Of a DNA stretch of 64,000 bases, positions 37,900 through 45,730 are shown in pieces. The notes under the pieces were generated by a model. The model was not told the origin of the DNA. It saw only the letters and a list, made by a program, of their open reading frames with translations, and searched no databases. Each line of letters begins with the position of its first letter. The stretch's first letter is position 1. Both the position numbers and the translations under genes were made by a program. Source of the stretch: JACCZX01 sp963786295 (lineage in GTDB: Bacteria > Pseudomonadota > Gammaproteobacteria > Burkholderiales > Burkholderiaceae_F); the NCBI GenBank assembly GCA_963786295.1, contig CAWAYV010000018.1:1-64000 (forward strand), read 5' to 3'.

Positions 37900-38798
37900 A
37901 CGAAAGCGGCCATCAGCGCCGGCACTTCTGCAGACAAATCGCGCGCAAGGTAGCCGAGCGGCCCAGTGCGCGCAGACAACTGCTCACCTGCACGCGCGTG
38001 CAGCGCAACGCCCCAGACTGCCGCTTGCTCTGCCGATGCGCCGCGAGCCGCCAAGCCGGCGATAACGCCAGCTAGTACATCGCCGGAACCCGAGATCGCG
38101 AGCCCCACATTGCCGCGCGCGTGGCGCCACAGCGATCCGTCGGGTGCAGCGATAAAGGTGGTTGCGGCCTTTAGCGCGACTACTGCATTCCAGCGTTGCG
38201 CGGCATTCGTCGCGGCCTGCTCCGGCTGCGCACAAATCGTTTCTTTGTCGTCGCCGGTCAGATGCGCCAGCTCACCCGCGTGCGGAGTAAGAATGGTCGC
38301 GTTGGAGAACTTCTCAACCCTGGGCGCCGAATCAAGCACCACACCCATCGCGGCCGCGTCGAGCACCAGCACGGATGTGGATGGATGGTCCAGCACTTGC
38401 GCACAGAAGTCGCAGACCGCGGGCTCGTCCTGCATACCGGGTCCGATCAGAACCGCATCGACGTGCGCGAGCAACTCGCGCACACGCTCCACAGCGCTTC
38501 GATCGATGCCGCCAGCATCAGTCTCAGCCAATTCAATCACGCGCGCTTCGGGAAGCGCGGTCGCGACCAGTCTTGCCACGCTTGCTGCAGTGGCTACTGT
38601 CAGCTTGCCGGCACCCGCATTCAGTGCGGCGTTCGCGGCGAGGATCAGGGCCCCCGGCATTTCACGTGAACCAGCAATGACCAGCACCCGTCCGCGTTGC
38701 TCCTTGTCCCCATCGGCGTCAGGTTGCGGCAGTGGCCAGCGACGCAAGCACGCGTCATCGACTTCAATCCGTGCGTGGATCACGGAGCCGGTGTCCAT
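37896..38798 (-). CDS. nnrD: ADP/ATP-dependent NAD(P)HX dehydratase
   Basis: An intact 300-residue ribokinase-fold enzyme repairing hydrated NADH and NADPH. GRVLVIAGSREMPGALILAA, LIGPGMQ, ILTPHAGELAHLTG and GLAISGSGDVLAGVIAGLAA (catalytic Asp) are the family blocks. The NnrE epimerase domain present in fused YjeF proteins is missing and is not adjacent. Its ATG shares a base with the stop of the histidine phosphatase gene, so the two are coupled. Confidence 0.9.
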   Translation of the reverse strand: MDTGSVIHARIEVDDACLRRWPLPQPDADGDKEQRGRVLVIAGSREMPGALILAANAALNAGAGKLTVATAASVARLVATALPEARVIELAETDAGGIDRSAVERVRELLAHVDAVLIGPGMQDEPAVCDFCAQVLDHPSTSVLVLDAAAMGVVLDSAPRVEKFSNATILTPHAGELAHLTGDDKETICAQPEQAATNAAQRWNAVVALKAATTFIAAPDGSLWRHARGNVGLAISGSGDVLAGVIAGLAARGASAEQAAVWGVALHARAGEQLSARTGPLGYLARDLSAEVPALMAAFV

Positions 38799-39565
38799 TA
38801 CGGTTTCGGCGCCGCGGGCACGTCGGCTTCGGTTGTGATCGGTGTGCCGCTTTCGGCAAGCGGAGCGACGAAATGAATCAAGCGAGTGACGAGCTTGCCG
38901 TTTTTGCCCTGTGTGCGATCGAACTCGTAATGCATGACGGCACAGTTGGGCACGTCGGCGACGCGGTCAAGATCCAGTATCTGCGCTTCATCCATCCTTT
39001 CGAGCAGATAACGAAAGCAATTGACGATGACCTGATGCGCGACGATCAACACGCGCTCACCGCGGTACTCGCGCGTCATCGTGTCGATCACACTGCGCAG
39101 CCGCAGAATCACATCGCACCAGCTCTCCCCGCCCGGCGGACGAAAGTAAAACTTGCCAACGTGTGCGCGCTGCTCGCTCAGCTGCGGATGTCGCTCGCGT
39201 ATGCCGAACGTCGTCAGCCGATCGAGGATTCCGAATTCTTTTTCCCGCAAGCGTTCGTCCGCGTGCAGGATGTGCGCGTCGGCGGCAATGCCGGCTGCTT
39301 CCAACGCCAGCCGCGCCGTCGAGCCCGCCCGTACATAAGGCGAACACAACACGACGTTCGGCTGCGCAGCGCGCGGCAGCCGACCGAACCACTGGCCGAG
39401 CGCGATCGACTGCTGCTCGCCCAGGGGTGACAACGGCACATCGATGTCGCGCGCCGCGATGTCGATCAATGGCAACCGCGCTGCCTCCGCCGAATCGCGC
39501 GCGACGTTTCCTGCGCTCTGGCCATGGCGGACGATCCACAGCTGCTGCGGCCACTTCTGTTCCAC
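38798..39565 (-). CDS. histidine phosphatase superfamily protein
   Basis: About 255 residues. LWIVRHGQSAGN is the RHG motif with the phospho-accepting His, and GERVLIVAHQVIVNCF holds the second catalytic His. The GTG at 39565 is preferred over upstream in-frame starts (39664, 39610) because AGAGG precedes it at the right spacing and the protein then begins just before the RHG motif. The substrate may be a small phospho-metabolite or a protein. It runs directly into nnrD. Confidence 0.82.
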   Translation of the reverse strand: MEQKWPQQLWIVRHGQSAGNVARDSAEAARLPLIDIAARDIDVPLSPLGEQQSIALGQWFGRLPRAAQPNVVLCSPYVRAGSTARLALEAAGIAADAHILHADERLREKEFGILDRLTTFGIRERHPQLSEQRAHVGKFYFRPPGGESWCDVILRLRSVIDTMTREYRGERVLIVAHQVIVNCFRYLLERMDEAQILDLDRVADVPNCAVMHYEFDRTQGKNGKLVTRLIHFVAPLAESGTPITTEADVPAAPKP

Positions 39566-39777
39566 GCAATACCTCTGTCCGACGAGGCAGCATCCGGAAG
39601 CCAACCGCATGCCCGCCGACATGGAGCCTGATCTAACCAATTCGGGTGATGGGGCCGGCGACACGGCAAGGCCACCTCTTGAAATTGCGCCCCTGCGCTC
39701 CGAGTTTCCGGCTTAAGGCCCCGCCGGTCGGGGTCGGAACTGGTGCTGCAAGTTCGACGATGAAAGGAGGATGAGCG

Positions 39778-40227
39778 ATGTTTGCATCGATGATGACGTA
39801 CCCCGGGCTGTTCGGTGATTTCGATCGGCTTCGCCGGGAACTTGACGAAATATCTGGCTGGGCGGGATTGCCGACCAGCATTCGTTCCGCCGCGCCGGGT
39901 GCCTTTCCGGCCATCAATATCGGCAATACGCCGACCAGCGTGGAAATCTATGCGTTCGCGCCAGGCATCGATCCAAAGCAGATCGATCTGACGATCGATC
40001 GAGGCGTGTTGACGATGTCAGGCGAACGCCCTTCCGGGCTGCCACTCGAAGATGACAAAGTCAACATCTACGGGAATGAGCGTTTCGCCGGTCCGTTTCG
40101 GCGCGCGGTCAGCCTGCCTGACGACATTGACTCCACCAAGGTGGAAGCCAATTACCGCGATGGGGTGCTGCATGTCAGCGTCAATCGTCGCGAATCCGCG
40201 CTGCCAAAGCGCATTACCGTTCAATAA
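39778..40227 (+). CDS. small heat-shock protein (Hsp20), first copy
   Basis: A 149-residue holdase chaperone. The alpha-crystallin domain covers about residues 45-145 (SVEIYAFAPGIDPKQIDLTI, then RDGVLHVSVNRRE), ending with a short C-terminal tail. A strong AAAGGAGG site precedes the ATG. It lies 22 bases before a second Hsp20 gene. Paired class A/class B small heat-shock proteins often form mixed oligomers. Confidence 0.9.
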   Translation: MFASMMTYPGLFGDFDRLRRELDEISGWAGLPTSIRSAAPGAFPAINIGNTPTSVEIYAFAPGIDPKQIDLTIDRGVLTMSGERPSGLPLEDDKVNIYGNERFAGPFRRAVSLPDDIDSTKVEANYRDGVLHVSVNRRESALPKRITVQ

Positions 40228-40249
40228 CTAAGGAGCCTGGGAGATTCAT

Positions 40250-40711
40250 ATGCAAGATAGTCTCGTTGCTGAATCGCGCGCGGCGGAAGCCACTCGTAAA
40301 GAAGTGAATCGGCAGAACGACGAACCGCAAGCATCATCGCGGCGGGATGTGTCGCGATCAGATACCGCGCGCCGAGATACTCAAGCGATGACCCCAAGAG
40401 TCGACGTGCTGGAAGACGACACCGGCATCACGGTAATCGCCGACATGCCAGGTGTGTCAAAGGATTCGCTCGAGATCAAGGTTGAAAACGATGCGCTGTC
40501 GATCGAAGGGGCAGTGTCGGCCGCTACGCCGCAGGCGATGGAAGCGACCTATGCCGAAGTGCGCATTCCGCACTATCGGCGCAGCTTCACGCTTAGCCGC
40601 GAGCTCGACGCGGGTCACATCGAAGCTCAGCTGAAAGACGGCGTTCTCAAACTACGAATCCCGAAGCACGAGCAAGCGCGTCCGCAACGCATCTCCGTCA
40701 AGGTCGATTAA
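40250..40711 (+). CDS. small heat-shock protein (Hsp20), second copy
   Basis: A 153-residue protein with a hydrophilic N-terminal arm of about 45 residues. The alpha-crystallin domain runs from PRVDVLEDDTGITVIADMPG to LKDGVLKLRIPKHEQ. The C-terminus carries RISVKVD, with an I-x-V motif used for subunit docking. It differs substantially from the first copy, so this is an old pair rather than a fresh duplication. It is cotranscribed with the first copy. Confidence 0.9.
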   Translation: MQDSLVAESRAAEATRKEVNRQNDEPQASSRRDVSRSDTARRDTQAMTPRVDVLEDDTGITVIADMPGVSKDSLEIKVENDALSIEGAVSAATPQAMEATYAEVRIPHYRRSFTLSRELDAGHIEAQLKDGVLKLRIPKHEQARPQRISVKVD

Positions 40712-40738
40712 GCGGACGTCGCTAAGGTGTTAGTGAGC

Positions 40739-40767
40739 CTCCGGCACGTCACTCCGATGTGCCGGAG
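40739..40767 (+). terminator. hairpin downstream of the Hsp20 pair
   Basis: CTCCGGCAC and GTGCCGGAG form a 9-base stem around an 11-base loop, 27 bases past the Hsp20 stop. No U-tract follows (ATTAGG), so it may be a weak terminator or an mRNA 3'-end stabiliser. Confidence 0.5.
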
Positions 40768-40833
40768 ATTAGGTTGACGCAAAGATCGAAGTCTCTGTCA
40801 GCCGAGTGCAAGGCGCAGGTGACCCGCGTGTCC

Positions 40834-41286
40834 CTACTGCTTTAGATCGTCGCGCTCGGGCGCGGCGAACACCGTGGCGAGCATTGTTGCGATCAACTTT
40901 TCGGCCGCTCCCGTCTGAGCGAAAGCATCGGCCGAGCAGACGGTAAGCGTCTGTCCAGCTCGCACCACATGCGCTCTCGCGGCGAATCGATCGCCTTGCG
41001 CGGGTCGCAGCAGGTTGATCTTGTATTCGACTGTTAGCACTGCAACGTTGGCCGCCATCAGACTAAACGCCGCGTAACCGCATGCGCTATCCAATATCGT
41101 GGCTACGATGCCGGCATGCAGAAAACCGTGCTGCTGGGTGAGCTCGGCTCGATACGGCAGTGCGACTTCGACCACCCCCGGTTCGACGCGCGTAAGCACG
41201 GCGCCGATCGTCTCCATCGCTCGCTGCCGGGCGAAGCTTGCGCGAACGCGTGCTTCAAACTGTGGATCTAGCGGGGAAAAACTCAT
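40834..41286 (-). CDS. hotdog-fold thioesterase (PaaI-like)
   Basis: A 150-residue protein starting at the ATG at 41286 (MSFSPLDPQFEARVR). Core motif QQHGFLHAGIVATILDSACGYA contains the HGG-like active-site loop of PaaI/4HBT thioesterases. LTVEYKINLLRPAQGD follows as the usual second block. It hydrolyses acyl- or aryl-CoA esters; the substrate is unknown. It is divergent from the HD hydrolase gene, with about 45 bases shared for promoters. Confidence 0.85.
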   Translation of the reverse strand: MSFSPLDPQFEARVRASFARQRAMETIGAVLTRVEPGVVEVALPYRAELTQQHGFLHAGIVATILDSACGYAAFSLMAANVAVLTVEYKINLLRPAQGDRFAARAHVVRAGQTLTVCSADAFAQTGAAEKLIATMLATVFAAPERDDLKQ

Positions 41287-41331
41287 CGCGGCGCTTTTCA
41301 GATCCCTGGGTTGCGTGACTATCATCATTGC

Positions 41332-42015
41332 ATGAACAGAAAGGCGATCGACGCATCGCATCCGGGGCTGAAACCTGCGCTCGACGCCGGCTTGCAGCCG
41401 CGCGCCGCCGAGCATCTACTGGCCTTCTACGACGAACCGCATCGCTACTACCATAATCGCGTGCACATCCGCGAGATGTTGGACGCGGCGTTGAAGCACG
41501 AGTTGAAGTTGTCTGCGGCGCAGACGTTCGCGGTGTTGGCGCACGATGCGGTCTACGTTCCCGGGGCTCAACGCGGCGACAACGAGACGTTGTCCGCGCA
41601 GCTAATGCGCGTCTACGCGCCAAAGGTCGATATCGCGGTGCTCGATGCGGCGTTTGCGATCATCATCGACACGACCGACCACGTGCCGCGCCACACAGAG
41701 TCAACCGCGGTTCTCGACCTCGATTTGATGCGGCTTGGCGCGGGACCCGACGACTTCGAGCGTTACTCGTGGGAAGTGTTTGGCGAGCAGCGGCCGTTGA
41801 TCGCGGTCGACGACTACCTTGCCGCGTGGCAGTTTTTCGATGACAAGCGTGCGCAGTTTTTTCAGACGCTAATGACACGGCCCGCGATCTTTCACTTGGC
41901 TCCGATGCGCGTCGCGTACGAGCGCGCTTGTCACATCAATCTGGGCCAAACGATTGCCGGAGCCATGCGCGACCGGCCGCCGCCCAAGGGCTATTTTCGC
42001 GAGTCGCCCGCGTAA
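41332..42015 (+). CDS. predicted HD-superfamily metal-dependent phosphohydrolase
   Basis: A 227-residue protein. H in RYYHNRVHIREMLD, the HD pair in FAVLAHDAVYVPG and a later Asp (VLDLDLMRLG) give the metal site of the family. The substrate is unknown; relatives act on nucleotides. Its last 25 bases overlap the 3' end of the convergent flavo-iron-sulfur gene. Confidence 0.82.
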   Translation: MNRKAIDASHPGLKPALDAGLQPRAAEHLLAFYDEPHRYYHNRVHIREMLDAALKHELKLSAAQTFAVLAHDAVYVPGAQRGDNETLSAQLMRVYAPKVDIAVLDAAFAIIIDTTDHVPRHTESTAVLDLDLMRLGAGPDDFERYSWEVFGEQRPLIAVDDYLAAWQFFDDKRAQFFQTLMTRPAIFHLAPMRVAYERACHINLGQTIAGAMRDRPPPKGYFRESPA

Positions 42016-44402
42016 TCCAGAAATCGCTCGGGCGAAACACGCAGCGCCGCCCCCGTCGGACACGCGCGCACACATGCTGGTCCGCCGGACAGTTCGCGGC
42101 ACATATCGCATTTGACTGCGCGCTTGGCGGCGTTCGGGTTCTTGCTCTTCACTTCGCTGCCCGGTTCGCGTCCGAGACCGAGCAACCACATCAAGACGCC
42201 GGCGCCGGCGCGCCGACCATCGGCGGGCGCCATCTGAATCACACCGTACGGGCAATTGCGAACGCAGTTGCCGCAACCGATGCACGTATCCGCGATAAAC
42301 ACTTCGCCGTTGGGCGAGCGATGGATCGCATCCGGCGGACATTCCTTCATGCAGTGCGGATGCTCGCAGTGTCGGCACGAGGTCGGCACGTGCACGCTGG
42401 CGAACGTCGGCCCTGCTTCGCGATTCAAGCGTGAAGTTCCCTGATGAGTATCGGCGCACGCTTTTTCGCAGTTGTTGCAACGGATGCACAGGCTCTCATC
42501 GATCAACAACACGTCGGTCGCTTCTCCCAGTCCTTGCTGCATCAGATAGCTGACCAGGCTGCCGGACGCTGTATCCGCTTCCATCGCGACGTTCTTCTTC
42601 ATGCGCGACATCGCCAACTGCTGCAGCTTGGCGCGCAGCGCCGCGTCGCGTGCAACTACTTGATTGAACGCATCCGGCGCAAGCACGATCGCCTCGGCGT
42701 TAACCGCGGCGCGCACGGTCGCCATCCGCGGTGCAGTGTTCAGTAATGCCATTTCGCCAACGACATTACCGGCGGCCACGTACGCAAGCACGATCTCCTT
42801 GCCGCCGATCATGCGTGATACCGTCACCGAGCCGCGTCGAATCAGATATAGCCCGTCGGCGACGTCACCTTCGCGAAACAGATCCGCGCCGGTCGTGTAC
42901 TTCTTGACTTGCGCCGATGCCGCAAGAGTCTGCAGATCATCATCGGTCAGATCCTGCGACAGATACGCTCGCAACGCGTGCTTCAACGCTTCCTGATCGA
43001 GCAGTTTGCGCACGCTGTCGACCGACGCAATCAGCTTCAGCATTGCGCGGCGCGGTGTTTCAATCAGTACACAGTCGCGGCCCGCGCGCACCGTGGCCGC
43101 GCGACGCCGTCCGGAGATCAGGCCGAGCTCACCGAAAAACTGGCCCTGCGCCACGGTGATCCTCTGACCCGAGCGCTCGCCTCCGGGTATTTCAACCTCC
43201 ACGCTGCCTTCGACGACCGAATAGAAACTGTTCGAGTAATCGTTGCGTTGAAAAATCACCTCGCCCGCCGACGGCGTTCGAATCTCGCTGTCGAGCATGA
43301 ACTCGCGCAATTGCAGAGTCGTGATGCCGGCCAGCAGTGGCACGTTGTTTTGAATCAGCGCCAGCGCATCGTTGACGGTGCGCGCACTGCGCAGTCCAGC
43401 GAACTTCTGGCGCAGCAGCGGCTCGTCGGCAGGCTCGACCGCGCGGCCGAGGATGCTCTCGACCACCTCGTAGCCCTGATTCATCGCCTGCTTGATCAGC
43501 GGATAACCGCCGAGTGCGCCGACGACGTAAATCCCCTTCACGTTTGATTCGTACGTCGGCGAGAGCTGCGGTACCGCTGCCGGATCATTGTTCGGAAACA
43601 CGATGCCGAACGACTCGACCATCTTGCGCGGCGGAATCGCGCCAAGACGCGCGATCACACGATCGCATGGGATCGGCTCGAGTCCTGCCGGTGTCTTTGC
43701 GTTGAAAACGCCTGGCTTGCCGCCGTTTGCTGATAGCTCAACACTGGTTGGCGCCGCGCCATAGCGACAATCGATCTGGCCGGACTCGATCGCAGCGAGC
43801 ACTGCCTTCAAGTTACCTTCTTTGCAGCGCGCGAACTCTTCATTGCGATTGATCATCACCACGCGGTTTTGCACCGCCAATGCGAGTGCGTTTTCGATCG
43901 CTGCATCGCCGGCACCGACGATCACGATCGTCTCGCCTTCGTATTCGTCGGGATCATCCAGCTGGTACTGCACGAACGGAAGGTCTTCACCGGCCACGCC
44001 GAGCTTGCGCAGATTGCCCTGCACGCCGATGCCGAGCACGATCGCCTCGGCAGAAATCTTGTCGCCACCGGCCAGCGCGATTTCGAACGCCGGCGCCGCG
44101 CCGGTGATCGCGGTGACTGCAGCGCGGTGCCTGACGTTGACGCCGAGCTTCGCGATCGACTCGTCCCAGCCGTCCAAAATGACTTCACGCGTCCCGGCCG
44201 CAAACGGAAGCGGGCTGCGCAGCGGCAGCACGCCGGGCTCGGCCATCACGTGCTTGCGCTTCTGATACTTGTAGATCGTGTCGGCCAGGTGATCGCTGGC
44301 CTCGATCAACACGTGCGAGACCTTCAGCTCTGCTGCGCGTGCTGCGGCCGACAATCCGCCGGGACCGGCGCCGATGATGGCGATTTGAACCTTGTCGGTC
44401 AT
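41991..44402 (-). CDS. cytoplasmic FAD reductase fused to two cNMP-binding domains and a four-cluster ferredoxin
   Basis: An intact 803-residue protein without signal peptide or TM. Residues 1-320 form a thioredoxin-reductase-like FAD/NAD(P)H fold (IAIIGAGPGGLSAAARAAEL, IVIVGAGDAAIENALAL, GIYVVGALGGYPLIKQAMNQ) lacking the redox CxxC, as in YpdA. Two cyclic-nucleotide-binding folds follow (GQFFGELGLISGRRRAATVR and GNVVGEMALLNTAPRMATVR). The C-terminal 160 residues carry four [4Fe-4S] motifs of the DmsB/NrfC kind (CIRCNNCEKAC, CRHCEHPHCMKEC, CIGCGNCVRNCP, CDMC..CVRACP). It could move electrons between NAD(P)H and the cytochrome operon, gated by a nucleotide. Its start overlaps the pentahaem gene's stop. 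Confidence 0.9.
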   Translation of the reverse strand: MTDKVQIAIIGAGPGGLSAAARAAELKVSHVLIEASDHLADTIYKYQKRKHVMAEPGVLPLRSPLPFAAGTREVILDGWDESIAKLGVNVRHRAAVTAITGAAPAFEIALAGGDKISAEAIVLGIGVQGNLRKLGVAGEDLPFVQYQLDDPDEYEGETIVIVGAGDAAIENALALAVQNRVVMINRNEEFARCKEGNLKAVLAAIESGQIDCRYGAAPTSVELSANGGKPGVFNAKTPAGLEPIPCDRVIARLGAIPPRKMVESFGIVFPNNDPAAVPQLSPTYESNVKGIYVVGALGGYPLIKQAMNQGYEVVESILGRAVEPADEPLLRQKFAGLRSARTVNDALALIQNNVPLLAGITTLQLREFMLDSEIRTPSAGEVIFQRNDYSNSFYSVVEGSVEVEIPGGERSGQRITVAQGQFFGELGLISGRRRAATVRAGRDCVLIETPRRAMLKLIASVDSVRKLLDQEALKHALRAYLSQDLTDDDLQTLAASAQVKKYTTGADLFREGDVADGLYLIRRGSVTVSRMIGGKEIVLAYVAAGNVVGEMALLNTAPRMATVRAAVNAEAIVLAPDAFNQVVARDAALRAKLQQLAMSRMKKNVAMEADTASGSLVSYLMQQGLGEATDVLLIDESLCIRCNNCEKACADTHQGTSRLNREAGPTFASVHVPTSCRHCEHPHCMKECPPDAIHRSPNGEVFIADTCIGCGNCVRNCPYGVIQMAPADGRRAGAGVLMWLLGLGREPGSEVKSKNPNAAKRAVKCDMCRELSGGPACVRACPTGAALRVSPERFLDYAGDSRK

Positions 44403-45730
44403 GGTTTCGCCACCGACGATGCCAACACTTCGTCCACTTGCTTCAATGCCGTCTGAAACTGCTCGGGCTTGAAGTTTTCATCATCGGCTACTGCAGCCTG
44501 CAACCGCGCCAGCGCTCGATTAGCCGGCGCTGCGGACTTCAGCATGCCGCGCTGAAACATGAAATTGGTCAGCGAGCCGATCGCCAGCGTCGCCTGTTCT
44601 GCGCCTGAGTAGTCGCGATACGCGCCGGCGCGCCCGTCATCGAGCAATCCCTGCACGATCGCACGCAAGTCAGCCGCGTTAAAGCTGCGCTGCGCAAGTC
44701 TGGCGATCAACGCACTCATCAGTTGGCGCAACTCACCGGCGGCTTGCATCGGATCGCCGCTCTTCTGACTGACCGCCAGGTGCAATTGCTCGGTCGCAGC
44801 GCTGATGCGTCCGGCGAGATCAGGTGCGACGACTTTCGCGATCTGCCGCACCATCAAGAGATTGGCATCGTTCAAGCGCGGCACGCCAGGCCCAAGATTG
44901 ACGCCGTCGGCGCGCGGCGCCCAGCGACCGCTCTTCATCGATCGGTGGCATGCGTGACAGTCGAAGAACACCAACTCGGGAAAGAAGCCGTCACGCCCGA
45001 TCTTTGGATCGGTCAAGAGCTCCAGCGTTTGCGACACCGCAATCGCCTGCCCGATCGCCCACACCTGCACGCCGTCCCATAGCCGTTTGCGCTTTGCGTA
45101 ATCGGAATCGACCTTGAAGTGCGCCGGTTCGACGACGGTGAATGTGTCGAGCTCGAAACTCATGCGCGGGTGCCCGGCTCCCATCAATCGATGGGTCACG
45201 AGCCGATCACGATTTCCGAGATGACACGACAGGCACAACTGCGCGCGTTGCACCGCATCGTCGGTCGGGAATAAGCCGTGTTCGATGTTGCGGGAGTGAG
45301 TAGCGCCACGCTCTACGTGCGCCGGCAGCCAACGCTGCGCGGGCCCGTGACAGCCCTCGCACGAAACGCCGTCGTCGACTCGGAATCGTTCGCCGCGCAA
45401 CGCCGGTGGCGGTGCGTGCGCATGACAGTCGACGCAAAGCCGTTCCTCATGCGCGCTCTTGATGCCGAGGTTCTTCGCGATTTTCTTCGATTGCGCGGAG
45501 AACAGGATCGAGTACGCGCGCGCATGCTTGTCAAGCCTGGTCCACGTCACATACTCGCTTTGCAGAACATTGGAGTCCGGCACCGTACGAATCGAGCCAT
45601 GGCATAGCGTGCTACCGCAACTGACGACGCCGACACTCTGGTGCGAACTCTTGTACGGCAATGGCGCCGATTGCGCCTGCGCGGATGACGCAATCACGGC
45701 GAAGGTAACAGCGAACAACGTGCGTGTCAT
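44399..45730 (-). CDS. periplasmic pentahaem cytochrome c (c554-like)
   Basis: An intact 443-residue protein with a signal peptide (MTRTLFAVTFAVIASSAQAQ). Haem sites in order are CGSTLCH (CX4CH), CVDCH, CEGCH, CLSCH and CHACH. All but the first are standard. The layout, with widely spaced sites in the N-terminal 60 percent and a helical C-terminal third, resembles the cytochrome c554 / multihaem family. It probably shuttles electrons in the periplasm. It overlaps the decahaem-LVIVD gene and the flavo-iron-sulfur gene by 4 bases each. Confidence 0.9.
   Translation of the reverse strand: MTRTLFAVTFAVIASSAQAQSAPLPYKSSHQSVGVVSCGSTLCHGSIRTVPDSNVLQSEYVTWTRLDKHARAYSILFSAQSKKIAKNLGIKSAHEERLCVDCHAHAPPPALRGERFRVDDGVSCEGCHGPAQRWLPAHVERGATHSRNIEHGLFPTDDAVQRAQLCLSCHLGNRDRLVTHRLMGAGHPRMSFELDTFTVVEPAHFKVDSDYAKRKRLWDGVQVWAIGQAIAVSQTLELLTDPKIGRDGFFPELVFFDCHACHRSMKSGRWAPRADGVNLGPGVPRLNDANLLMVRQIAKVVAPDLAGRISAATEQLHLAVSQKSGDPMQAAGELRQLMSALIARLAQRSFNAADLRAIVQGLLDDGRAGAYRDYSGAEQATLAIGSLTNFMFQRGMLKSAAPANRALARLQAAVADDENFKPEQFQTALKQVDEVLASSVAKP

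Noticed and set aside
39678..39777. Sigma-32 promoter or ROSE thermometer upstream of the Hsp20 pair
   Set aside because: CTTGAAA is present at 39678, but no CCCCAT-like element lies at the right spacing, and no U-rich anti-Shine-Dalgarno stem was seen.
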